Part shown: positions 56,731-64,000 of the stretch, one piece after another
Numbering within the stretch: the stretch's first letter is position 1
Layout of the letters: each line of letters begins with the position of its first letter
DNA from: a bacterium
GTDB lineage: Bacteria; Planctomycetota; JAFGQW01
NCBI GenBank assembly: GCA_030426805.1
Contig: JAUHXU010000001.1
Location: 832,861-896,860, forward strand
Reading direction: 5' to 3'
Length of the DNA: 64,000 nt
Translations under genes and position numbers: made by a program
The notes under the pieces: generated by a model
What the model saw: the letters and a program-made list of their open reading frames with translations, nothing else
Databases searched by the model: none
What the model was told of the DNA's origin: nothing

Positions 56731-57479
56731 CGGCCCACCCCGCCCGCGTGGTGCGCGACGAAGGTCGCGACGTGCTCGTCGGCCGGGCGATCGCGGAGGT
56801 CGTCGGGCGTCCCGACTTGCAGGATGCGCCCGCGGTCGAACAGCGCGACGCGATCGCCGAGCGCGAACGCTTCGGCGAGGTCGTGGGTGACGAAGAGCAT
56901 CGTGCGGTCGCCGTCGCGACGCAAGTCGACGAACTCGTCCTGCAGGTCTCGCCGCGTGATCGGGTCGAGCGCACCGAACGGTTCGTCGAGGAGGACGATC
57001 GGCGGGTCGAGAGCCAGTGCGCGCGCGACGCCGACCCGCTGCGCCTGCCCGCCGGACAGCTCCTTCGGATAGCGCTCGGCGAAGTCACGCGCGGGGAGGC
57101 GCACGCGGTCGAGCAAGTCCTCCACCCGCGCCCGCGTCCGTGCCGCCGGCCAGCCCTCGAGCGCGCACAGCAGGCCGACGTTGTCGCCGACGGTCAGGTG
57201 CGGGAACAGCGCCCCGTGCTGCACGACGTAGCCGATACGCCGACGGAGCGCGACCGGATCGCTCTCCGCGACCGACCGACCATCGACGACGACGCGCCCC
57301 TCACTCGGCTCCACGAGGCGATTGACGAGGCGCAGCGCGGTCGTCTTGCCGCTGCCGCTCGCGCCGATCAGGCAGACCGTCTCGCCCCGCGCGACGTCGA
57401 GGTCGACGCAATCGAGCGCGACGACATCCGCACGCCCCGGCATCGCGAAGCGCTTCGTGACGCGTTCGAGTCGGATCAT
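56727..57479 (-). CDS. ABC transporter ATPase (OpuB/EgtV type)
   Basis: A 250-aa protein from ATG 57479. Walker A GASGSGKTT (about 38-46), Q-loop VVQHGALFPHLTV, signature LSGGQAQRV, Walker B IVLLDEPFGALD and switch VTHDLAEA are all intact. It lacks the long C-terminal CBS domains of some osmoprotectant ATPases. First gene of the operon, with the fused binding/permease gene overlapping its stop (ATGA). Confidence 0.88.
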   Translation of the reverse strand: MIRLERVTKRFAMPGRADVVALDCVDLDVARGETVCLIGASGSGKTTALRLVNRLVEPSEGRVVVDGRSVAESDPVALRRRIGYVVQHGALFPHLTVGDNVGLLCALEGWPAARTRARVEDLLDRVRLPARDFAERYPKELSGGQAQRVGVARALALDPPIVLLDEPFGALDPITRRDLQDEFVDLRRDGDRTMLFVTHDLAEAFALGDRVALFDRGRILQVGTPDDLRDRPADEHVATFVAHHAGGVGR

Positions 57480-57545
57480 CGCGTCATTGTCGCGCACACG
57501 ATCTTCACGAGCAATGAACACGCCGGAGAACTGGCGATATCGCGG

Positions 57546-57574
57546 TTGACGCACCATACACGGCTCGATACGGT
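57546..57574 (+). promoter_or_regulatory. promoter of the egt operon
   Basis: TTGACG (57546-57551), 17-bp spacer, TACGGT (57569-57574), about 87 bp before the egtB start, in the 180-bp divergent region shared with the ABC transporter operon. Confidence 0.4.
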
Positions 57575-57660
57575 GGATCGCCGTCACCCGACCGCCCCTT
57601 CCGCGCGCACCTGGGCACCCCGAGCGTCGCCCTCGAGCGCCTCCCCACGAAAGGGACCCC

Positions 57661-58929
57661 ATGACCTCCGCGTCCACCGTCGTCGATCGCGGTACGATCG
57701 CAACGACGTTCCGTTCGGTTCGCCAGGCGAGCGTCGCGCTGCAGGAGCCGGTCGGCCCGGAGGACTGCTGCATTCAGTCGATGCCCGACGTCAGCCCGAT
57801 GAAGTGGCACCTCGCGCACACGACGTGGTTCTTCGAGACCTTCGTGCTGAAGCAGGCCTCCCCCGGATATCGGTCGCCCAACCCGCAGTTCGAGTTCCTG
57901 TTCAACTCGTACTACAACGCCGTCGGTGAACAGTATTCGCGCCCCGACCGCGGGCTCCTCTCGCGCCCCACGCTCGACGACGTGATGGCCTACCGGGCGC
58001 GCATCGACGAGGCGATGGATGCGATCCTCGCCGCCGGCGAGCCGTCGTGGCTGGCGCTCGTCGAACTCGGCCTGCACCACGAGCAGCAGCATCAAGAGCT
58101 GATGCGCATGGACATCAAGCACGTCTTCTCGCGCAATCCGCTGCGACCCGCCTACCGCGAGTGCCCGGCGACCCCGGTCGTGGACGTCGCGCCGATCCGC
58201 TGGTTCCCGTTCGAGGGTCGACTCGAGTCGGTCGGCCATGCGGGCGACGGCTTCGCGTTCGACAACGAGTCGCCCCGGCACCGCACGTTCATCGAGCCGT
58301 TCCGGATGGCGGATCGACTGATCACGTGCGGCGAATACCGCGACTTCATCGACGACGGCGGCTATGAGCGCCCGGAGCTGTGGCTCTCGGACGGGTGGGG
58401 TGCCGTGAAGAGCCATCGATGGCGAGCACCACTGTATTGGGAGCGCCACGACGACGAGTGGCGCGTGATGACACTCGCCGGGATGCGGGACCTGAACCCG
58501 AGCGAGCCGGTGTGCCACGTGAGCTTCTACGAGGCCGACGCGTTCGCGCGCTGGGCCGGCTGCTGGCTGCCGCGCGAGGACGCGTGGGAAGTCGTCGCGC
58601 GCGACGTCGCGGTCGAGGGCAATCTGGCCGAGACCGACCACCTCCACCCCGTGCCCCTCGACGCGCGCACGCAGACGCCGGACGCGCCGGCCCAACTATT
58701 CGGCGACGTCTGGGAATGGACGTGCAGCCCCTACTCCCCCTACCCGGGTTATCGCCCGACCGAAGGAGCACTCGGGGAATACAACGGCAAGTTCATGTGC
58801 AACCAGATGGTGCTGCGCGGCGGTTCCTGCGCGACACCGGCGTCGCACATCCGCGCGACCTACCGCAACTTCTTCCCGCCGGACGCGCGCTGGGCGTTCA
58901 CGGGCATCCGCTTGACGAAGGAGTCGTGA
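57661..58929 (+). CDS. egtB: ergothioneine synthase EgtB (hercynylcysteine sulfoxide synthase)
   Basis: A 422-aa protein, ATG 57661 with AAAGGGA upstream. The N-terminal DinB-like domain has HLAHTTWFFETF and HHEQQHQELMRMD, which supply the three iron-binding histidines. The C-terminal formylglycine-generating-enzyme-like domain has FGDVWEWTCSPYSPYPGY and GGSCATP. It joins hercynine to a thiol (gamma-Glu-Cys or Cys) with O2 to make the C-S bond. EgtD follows after 6 bp. Full length for the family. Confidence 0.93.
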   Translation: MTSASTVVDRGTIATTFRSVRQASVALQEPVGPEDCCIQSMPDVSPMKWHLAHTTWFFETFVLKQASPGYRSPNPQFEFLFNSYYNAVGEQYSRPDRGLLSRPTLDDVMAYRARIDEAMDAILAAGEPSWLALVELGLHHEQQHQELMRMDIKHVFSRNPLRPAYRECPATPVVDVAPIRWFPFEGRLESVGHAGDGFAFDNESPRHRTFIEPFRMADRLITCGEYRDFIDDGGYERPELWLSDGWGAVKSHRWRAPLYWERHDDEWRVMTLAGMRDLNPSEPVCHVSFYEADAFARWAGCWLPREDAWEVVARDVAVEGNLAETDHLHPVPLDARTQTPDAPAQLFGDVWEWTCSPYSPYPGYRPTEGALGEYNGKFMCNQMVLRGGSCATPASHIRATYRNFFPPDARWAFTGIRLTKES

Positions 58930-58935
58930 GTCGCG

Positions 58936-59892
58936 ATGCCGGAGCACGCTGACGCCTCGACATCGACTCGGTTTCTGGACGACGTCCTGCACGGCCTCGC
59001 GCAGTCGCCGAAGACGCTGCCTTGCAAGTACCTCTACGACGCGAAGGGCTCGCGTCTGTTCGATCGCATCTGCACGCTCGACGCGTATTATCCGACGCGC
59101 ACCGAGCAGGCGATCACGACCGACAACGCCGACGCGATCACGAAGCGGATCGGCACGGGTGCGATGCTCGTCGAATACGGAAGCGGCAGCAGCGTCAAGA
59201 CGCGCACGCTCCTCGACCACGCCGACGACCTCGTCGCCTACGTGCCGGTCGACATCTCGGCGGAGCACCTCGAGAAGACCGCCCGCGAGCTGCGCACCCG
59301 CTACCCGGCGATCGAGATCCTGCCGGTCTGCGCGGACTTCACGAAACCGTTCGCGCTGCCCACGCCCACGCGCGCCCCGCGACGACGCACGGTCTATTTC
59401 CCGGGCTCGACGATCGGCAACTTCGCGCCCGACACGGCCCGTTCGCTCCTCGCGCGCATCGCCGCGCAGTGTGGAGCCGGCGGTGGCCTCGTGATCGGGA
59501 TCGACCTGCAGAAGGACACGGCGGTGCTGGAGGCGGCATACGACGACGACGAAGGCGTCACCGCGGCGTTCAACCTGAACCTGCTCCACCGGATCAACCG
59601 CGAACTCGGGGCCGACTTCGCGGTCGAGGCGTTCCGCCACGTCGCGCGCTACGATGCGACCCACGGTCGAATCGAGATGCACCTCGAGAGCCTGCGCGAC
59701 CAGCACGTGACGATCGCCGGCCACCGCATCGCATTCGCCGAGCGCGAGACGATTTGCACCGAGCACTCGCACAAGTACACGCTCGACGGCTTCGCCCGCC
59801 TCGCCGCCACCGCCGGCTTCACGATCCAAACCCACTGGACCGACCCCCGCGAGTGGTTCGCGCTACTCTACGGCGAGGCGCGCAGCACCTGA
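58936..59892 (+). CDS. egtD: L-histidine N-alpha-methyltransferase EgtD
   Basis: A 318-aa protein. It begins TRFLDDVLHGLAQSPKTLPC and YLYDAKGSRLFDRIC, the family hallmark. The SAM site is LVEYGSGSSVKTR; FPGSTIGNF and GIDLQKD follow, and RETICTEHSHKY carries the histidine-binding end. It trimethylates His to hercynine, the EgtB substrate. No egtC or egtE gene is nearby, so C-S lyase activity must come from elsewhere. Confidence 0.93.
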   Translation: MPEHADASTSTRFLDDVLHGLAQSPKTLPCKYLYDAKGSRLFDRICTLDAYYPTRTEQAITTDNADAITKRIGTGAMLVEYGSGSSVKTRTLLDHADDLVAYVPVDISAEHLEKTARELRTRYPAIEILPVCADFTKPFALPTPTRAPRRRTVYFPGSTIGNFAPDTARSLLARIAAQCGAGGGLVIGIDLQKDTAVLEAAYDDDEGVTAAFNLNLLHRINRELGADFAVEAFRHVARYDATHGRIEMHLESLRDQHVTIAGHRIAFAERETICTEHSHKYTLDGFARLAATAGFTIQTHWTDPREWFALLYGEARST

Positions 59893-59921
59893 CGGCTCAC
59901 GGGTAGCGGAGAGAAGAACAC

Positions 59922-60623
59922 ATGGCGATGATCACGATCAATCGAGGCAAGTTCCGAGGGACATGCAAGATCAAGACGATCGACGGAGAAGTCACCTTCG
60001 TCGGCGACTCAGAGACGGTCTCTCTCGACGACGGCACCCATGCGTTGTCGATCGGAACGCCCGAAGCGCCAGCAATCCAGATCACGATAGCCAACGGCCG
60101 TGTTGCAAACGTCGCTCCGGACGGAACCGCCTCCTGGGATGGCGCGCACGTGTCGCTTAACGTGACGGAGATCCGGATCAACACCGGCCGATACCGCGGC
60201 ACGCTCGAACTGTCCAACAAGAGCGAGGCAGCAACTCAGGTACCCGATGATGGAACGCTCTTCTGCCATGCAATCGTCGGTATCCGGTTTCGGGTCGGCA
60301 ACACTGTGACGATCGGCACCTGGGCAGAGCGGTCGTTCTTCTTGGCACTCGTCCGTGACGGCGGATGCGTAGAAATCGACAACCCTCGTGCCGCCGAAGC
60401 CGGCGACTGCTCGATTCGCCTGCGCAACACGGTGATGAAGATCGAAACGCGGGGCGCGGTGGAGGTCGGCGGAGTCGGGGTGGTCAAACATCCGCGTGAC
60501 GTCGTACTAATCCCCGGGTTGATCAACCGGATCCTCATCCCGCCCACACAGGACTCGGACGAGGCCGTTGGCCCCGTCCACGACATTCGTTTCATCGCTG
60601 CGGTCGGCCACGGGGTAGGGTAA
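59922..60623 (+). CDS. hypothetical beta-rich protein
   Basis: A 233-aa protein starting 29 bp after egtD. Two related units begin MITINRGKFRGTCKI and IRINTGRYRGTLEL, each followed by a Val/Gly-rich strand-turn pattern, so a duplicated beta-fold is likely. No signal peptide. Third codon positions are less GC-rich than in its neighbours, hinting at recent acquisition. Not part of known ergothioneine pathways. Confidence 0.6.
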   Translation: MAMITINRGKFRGTCKIKTIDGEVTFVGDSETVSLDDGTHALSIGTPEAPAIQITIANGRVANVAPDGTASWDGAHVSLNVTEIRINTGRYRGTLELSNKSEAATQVPDDGTLFCHAIVGIRFRVGNTVTIGTWAERSFFLALVRDGGCVEIDNPRAAEAGDCSIRLRNTVMKIETRGAVEVGGVGVVKHPRDVVLIPGLINRILIPPTQDSDEAVGPVHDIRFIAAVGHGVG

Positions 60624-60640
60624 CGACCACTGCCGACGGC

Positions 60641-63067
60641 TCACGGGCAGATGCGGGTGGCGACGCCGTTGGAGAGTCCGCCGACGTATGCCTGCGCGAA
60701 GACCTGAAGGCCGGAGAGCGCCGGCGCGTTCGGGACACCGATCGTCTGCGTGAAGGCGCCGGTCGTGTCGGTGACGAACGGCACCGCGACCATCGCGGCC
60801 GGATCGACGAGCAGCGTGCCGAACCCGTTGAGGTCGGCGGAGAGCGGCGCCGGGGCGAGCGCGAACCAACCCGCTGTCGTTGCCGGCGCACCGAGGACCG
60901 AATAGCGAACGGTCGCGCCCAGGTTCGGGGCGTCGAGCCCGAGGAGCGCGAAGCGCGACGCCGCCGGGTTCCGCCCCGCGTAGAGCAGGTGGCCGCATGG
61001 CTCGGCGCGGTTGCGTGTCCGGGGCGTCGGCTGCGGGAACGTCGTCGTGACACCGAAGTGCCCCGCCGGCCGACCGGTCGACATGTCGGGTTGTTGTGGG
61101 CCGAATGCGAACCAATCGAGCAGCGTCTTGCCGTCGACGTCGAAGAGCGCGACCTCCTCGCCACCCGCCGCGAGTTTGAAGTTCGCGTGCAAGGGCCCCT
61201 GGCCGGAATCCTCGTCCGCCCACACGAGCAGCGTCGCGCCCGGCGCGAGCGTCTGCCCGTCGGGGATGCGCCACTTCGTCGGGTTCGTCACGTCGTCCGT
61301 GAGGTAGCGCCCACCGAGCGATACGGGAACCGCCCCGGTGTTCACCAACTCGATCCAGTCCTCGCGCTCGCTCGCCTCGTCGCGGATCCCGCTGTCGTTC
61401 TTCGCGACGAACTCGCTGATCCGCAGCGCCGACGGCGCCGTGCTCCCCCACTCCACGCGGTAGGTCAGCGGTGCGAACGACGCGCGGCGCGGCTCGAAGG
61501 TGAGCGCACCGCCCGCTGTCTCCGCGGCGACGTAGTATTGGACCTCGGTGGCCGCGGGCTGCGGTGTGAGGGACGCACCATAGACCCCGTCGTTCGCGGC
61601 GCCGTCGCGGTGCAACCCGTCGTCGAACATCGGAGTCTCGGCGAATCGTCCGCGAACGCGGTGAAAGACCCGCACCCGCCCGAGGGGGACCGGCGCCGTC
61701 ACCGTCGCGGTCACCCACACGGTATCGACTGCCCGAGGCTGCGCGGGCGACGTCGTGACGGCGCCCACCGTCGCGGTGGGAACCGCGATGTCCGGGTGCG
61801 CGAGCAGATAGGCGCGCTTCGTATCGACGAACGACTGGAGGCCGGGGATCGTGAACGATCCCGTCCGGTCACTGACGACCACGTCCTTCGTCAGGTTGTC
61901 GTAGAACTTCTGCGTCGAGTAGAGCTTGCGCCCGTCCGCGAGCACGAGCGGCTCGATCTGCTTGTGATACGCGCGAATCACCGGACCGATCGTGTTCCAA
62001 TCGAACACCTCGTCCAAGACGGTCCGGACGTGCGCGAGGTAGCGCTGCTTCCACTCCGGCACCGCGAGAAGCTGGGTGATGAGCGGCCGTGCATCGCTCG
62101 ACGCGCCCTTGTAGTACGGCGACATCGTCTTCAAGCCCTGTGCGCCGAGCAGGCCCCGCCAGTCATAGCCGCCGAAGCTCGTGTTCAAGTCCCACGGCAT
62201 CACGCTGAAGCGGCCGTGATGCACGTCGCCGTAGACGAGATAGTCGTTGCCGGTACCGAGATAGCTGTCGACGTTGGAGAACACGTTCTGCAACGCGATA
62301 TACCACAGCGCGCTGTCGACGTTCAGCACATCGGGCAGGCGCGTCGGCAACTCGACGACCGCCGCGTTCAGGCGCCGGCACAGGTCGATCAAGTCGAGCC
62401 ACGGGGTCGCGTTCGCGACCTTGATGTCGTACTGCGACTGGTACGACGAGACGTTGCTACCCAGGTAGGTCAGTGTCGGGCGCGTGTTGCGGCGCACCGA
62501 ATCGCCCCGATAGAGGTTGCCGTCGTCGTTGCGAAACCAGTCGTCGACGAAGTCGGCATTGGGCTGCTGCACGTGGACGTAGACGCCCCAGTTCTCGTTG
62601 TTGATCGTCAGATTGATGAAGCAGCACTTCAGCGACGGCATGTAGCGTCGCATCACTTCATACGCGACGACCTCCCGCACGAACGTCGCATCCTTGTACG
62701 CATTCGCGAGGTTGAGGTTCTTGTAGCCGTACAGGCGCTGGTTCGGGACGAACGCGTCGGTCGTGATGTTGAACGGCAGCTTCTGCGACCGGTTGAGATT
62801 GAGGGAGTAGGACGTGTTGCCGCGAAAGCGAACGCCGACGTTCGAGTAGACCTGATTGTCGACTTCGAGCGTCGCGGGGATGTTCGTCCGCGACGACTTG
62901 TTGTTGACGAGCAGCGACCACCAGTTGGGCTGCGCGAACGTGAGCTTGAACGTCCGCACCACGGTCGGGTCGTAGAGATCGGGCTGCGCCGTCGCATTCG
63001 AGGCGACACACCCGATGATCCATGCGGTCGCAACGACCGCCCACACACACCGCGCCCCTGCGACCAT
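60641..63067 (-). CDS. secreted CotH-kinase-like protein with lamin-tail domain
   Basis: An 808-aa protein from ATG 63067 (GAGGAGG six bases upstream). Signal peptide to ATAQ. Residues 30-420 are CotH-like (VGVRFRGNTSYS, YGYKNLNLANAYKDATFVRE, MPWDLNTSFGG), the family of secreted protein kinases. A beta-domain follows, then a lamin-tail domain (SEFVAKNDSGIRDEASERED, WIELVNTG, LLVWADEDSGQG). It ends in the Planctomycetota-style domain (TQTIGVPNAPALSGLQVFAQ). Acts outside the cell, target unknown. Confidence 0.88.
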   Translation of the reverse strand: MVAGARCVWAVVATAWIIGCVASNATAQPDLYDPTVVRTFKLTFAQPNWWSLLVNNKSSRTNIPATLEVDNQVYSNVGVRFRGNTSYSLNLNRSQKLPFNITTDAFVPNQRLYGYKNLNLANAYKDATFVREVVAYEVMRRYMPSLKCCFINLTINNENWGVYVHVQQPNADFVDDWFRNDDGNLYRGDSVRRNTRPTLTYLGSNVSSYQSQYDIKVANATPWLDLIDLCRRLNAAVVELPTRLPDVLNVDSALWYIALQNVFSNVDSYLGTGNDYLVYGDVHHGRFSVMPWDLNTSFGGYDWRGLLGAQGLKTMSPYYKGASSDARPLITQLLAVPEWKQRYLAHVRTVLDEVFDWNTIGPVIRAYHKQIEPLVLADGRKLYSTQKFYDNLTKDVVVSDRTGSFTIPGLQSFVDTKRAYLLAHPDIAVPTATVGAVTTSPAQPRAVDTVWVTATVTAPVPLGRVRVFHRVRGRFAETPMFDDGLHRDGAANDGVYGASLTPQPAATEVQYYVAAETAGGALTFEPRRASFAPLTYRVEWGSTAPSALRISEFVAKNDSGIRDEASEREDWIELVNTGAVPVSLGGRYLTDDVTNPTKWRIPDGQTLAPGATLLVWADEDSGQGPLHANFKLAAGGEEVALFDVDGKTLLDWFAFGPQQPDMSTGRPAGHFGVTTTFPQPTPRTRNRAEPCGHLLYAGRNPAASRFALLGLDAPNLGATVRYSVLGAPATTAGWFALAPAPLSADLNGFGTLLVDPAAMVAVPFVTDTTGAFTQTIGVPNAPALSGLQVFAQAYVGGLSNGVATRICP

Positions 63068-63132
63068 CGACGGCCTCCTCGCGTCCTGCACTGCCCGGGC
63101 CGCAGTATAGCACGCAGGTCGAGAGCCGTGCG

Positions 63133-63804
63133 CTACCCGGCAAGCGCGCGCGGGAAGAGGATGTTGTTCTCGAGGTGGATGTGTCGGTGCATGTCGGCCT
63201 CCAGTGCCTCGAGGCCGGCCCAGAGGGCGCGCCACGTCGTGCACGCGTAGTCGGGCGGGTCGAAGTCGTCGGTCAGTTCGCGCAGGCGGCGCAGCGCGGC
63301 GCCCGCGGCGTCGTGCTCGTGTTCCATCACTTCGATCGGACTGCCGGCGTTTGCGCCGAGCCCCTGCCGGATCATCGGGAACAGGACACGCTCCTCCTTC
63401 GCCATGTGGTCGACGAGTTCCATGCGCAGACCCGCAAACACCCGCACGAGTTCACCGAGTCGCTCGGGGTCGCTCGCACCGTGGACGTCGTTCACCTTGC
63501 GCGCCATTGCCTCCAGGCGGGGAAGCTCCTCGCTCAGGGGGACGTGGTAGGTGTCGACGATGTGGGCGATCAGTTCGTCGAGCGGAGCGTCGTTCCAGTT
63601 GCGAGCCGCCACGTCGTCGGGCGCGACCTCCGCCTCGATCTCAGCAACGACCGACGACGCATCGAGGCCGCGCTTCGCGCACACGTCGCGCAGCGCCTTT
63701 CCGCCGCCGCAGCAGTAGTCGATGCCGTGCCTCGCAAACACGCGCGTCGCGAGCGGGTGCTCGGCGGCCAACGTGCCGACGGTCGAATCAGCGGTGATGC
63801 GCAT
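63133..63804 (-). CDS. di-iron iron-sulfur cluster repair protein (Ric/ScdA/YtfE)
   Basis: A 223-aa protein from ATG 63804. The N-terminal ScdA-type domain has FARHGIDYCCGGGKALRDVC. The hemerythrin-like bundle supplies the di-iron ligands: HIVDTYH, ELVDHMAKEERVLFP, EHEHDAAG and HRHIHLENNILFPR. It repairs Fe-S clusters after nitrosative or oxidative stress. Family-typical length. A TTG start at 63828 is also in frame. Confidence 0.93.
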   Translation of the reverse strand: MRITADSTVGTLAAEHPLATRVFARHGIDYCCGGGKALRDVCAKRGLDASSVVAEIEAEVAPDDVAARNWNDAPLDELIAHIVDTYHVPLSEELPRLEAMARKVNDVHGASDPERLGELVRVFAGLRMELVDHMAKEERVLFPMIRQGLGANAGSPIEVMEHEHDAAGAALRRLRELTDDFDPPDYACTTWRALWAGLEALEADMHRHIHLENNILFPRALAG

Positions 63805-63846
63805 CGGTGTCTCCGATTTCTCGAGCACGGGCTCGTTCGTCGAGGG

Positions 63847-64000
63847 TCAGAAGCTCAGGAACGACTGCAGGTAGACGAAGTCGAGATCGCCGCCGCCGCC
63901 CGTGTCGCGCACGAAGCCGCCGGCGAAGAAGTGCGACCAGCCGGCAAGGACGGTGAGGTGCTCGTACGGGCGCCACGTCACGGTCAGGTCGACTTCGTCG
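63847..64000 (-). CDS. C-terminal end of alginate-export-like outer-membrane porin (partial)
   Basis: The last 50 residues before the right edge: LTVTWRPYEHLTVLAGWSHF, FAGGFVRDTGG, then LDFVYLQSFLSF. This is the closing strand pair of AlgE/alginate_exp-type barrels, ending in Phe. The rest lies beyond 64000. Confidence 0.7.
   Translation of the reverse strand, partial: DEVDLTVTWRPYEHLTVLAGWSHFFAGGFVRDTGGGGDLDFVYLQSFLSF

Noticed and set aside
54608..57088. Minus-strand frame of 826 codons across the SGNH, permease and ATPase genes
   Set aside because: Spans several well-supported genes out of frame; Arg/Ser-rich translation without domains.
60989..63250. Plus-strand open frame of 753 codons opposite the CotH gene
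   Set aside because: Low-complexity Arg/Val/Asp composition and no motif; the opposite strand encodes a clear CotH/lamin-tail protein.

Overview
The window looks like a high-GC chromosome of a Planctomycetota-type bacterium. That placement is an inference from protein style: many exported proteins with a shared C-terminal beta-domain, CotH/lamin-tail, kelch and FG-GAP beta-propeller proteins, and a large secreted RHS protein. No rRNA or tRNA is present to confirm it.

Positions 1 to about 41.5 kb form an accessory, defence-rich island with short genes, strand switches, non-coding stretches, repeats and broken genes. Left to right: a Tat-anchored helical-repeat protein with a 90-aa partner (a second copy lies at 35.9-36.7 kb, and both loci carry a nearly identical 64-nt leader); an RHS toxin with a WHH-type HNH nuclease tip and its SUKH immunity protein; three overlapping lipoprotein genes, the last 1518 aa with internal repeats; a lipoprotein amidohydrolase; an HTH/nuclease gene split by a frameshift; a divergent GroEL that lacks key ATPase aspartates and seems to start at AUU; a SIR2-domain protein and a HerA-type ATPase; a frameshifted collagen/tail-collar gene; an IS3 remnant; an MmeI-like type IIL restriction-modification enzyme with a DUF4268-type nuclease; a DUF6932/XRE toxin-antitoxin-like pair behind a dyad operator; and a trypsin-like protease fused to an endonuclease I domain, followed by a membrane protein.

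From 41.5 kb to the end the genes are densely packed and look like ordinary chromosome: exported beta-propeller and carboxypeptidase-regulatory-like proteins, an outer-membrane barrel, a nitroreductase, an SGNH hydrolase, a fused binding-protein/permease ABC transporter of the OpuB/EgtU type with its ATPase, divergent from egtB-egtD (ergothioneine synthesis), a CotH/lamin-tail protein, a di-iron repair protein (Ric/ScdA) and the end of an alginate-export-like porin.

The best candidates for undescribed biology are the protease-nuclease fusion with its membrane partner (37977-41480), the catalytically altered chaperonin operon (18143-20811), the leader-linked helical-repeat cassettes (1-986 and 35823-36667), and the lipoprotein operon with a repeated coiled-coil module (8870-14480).
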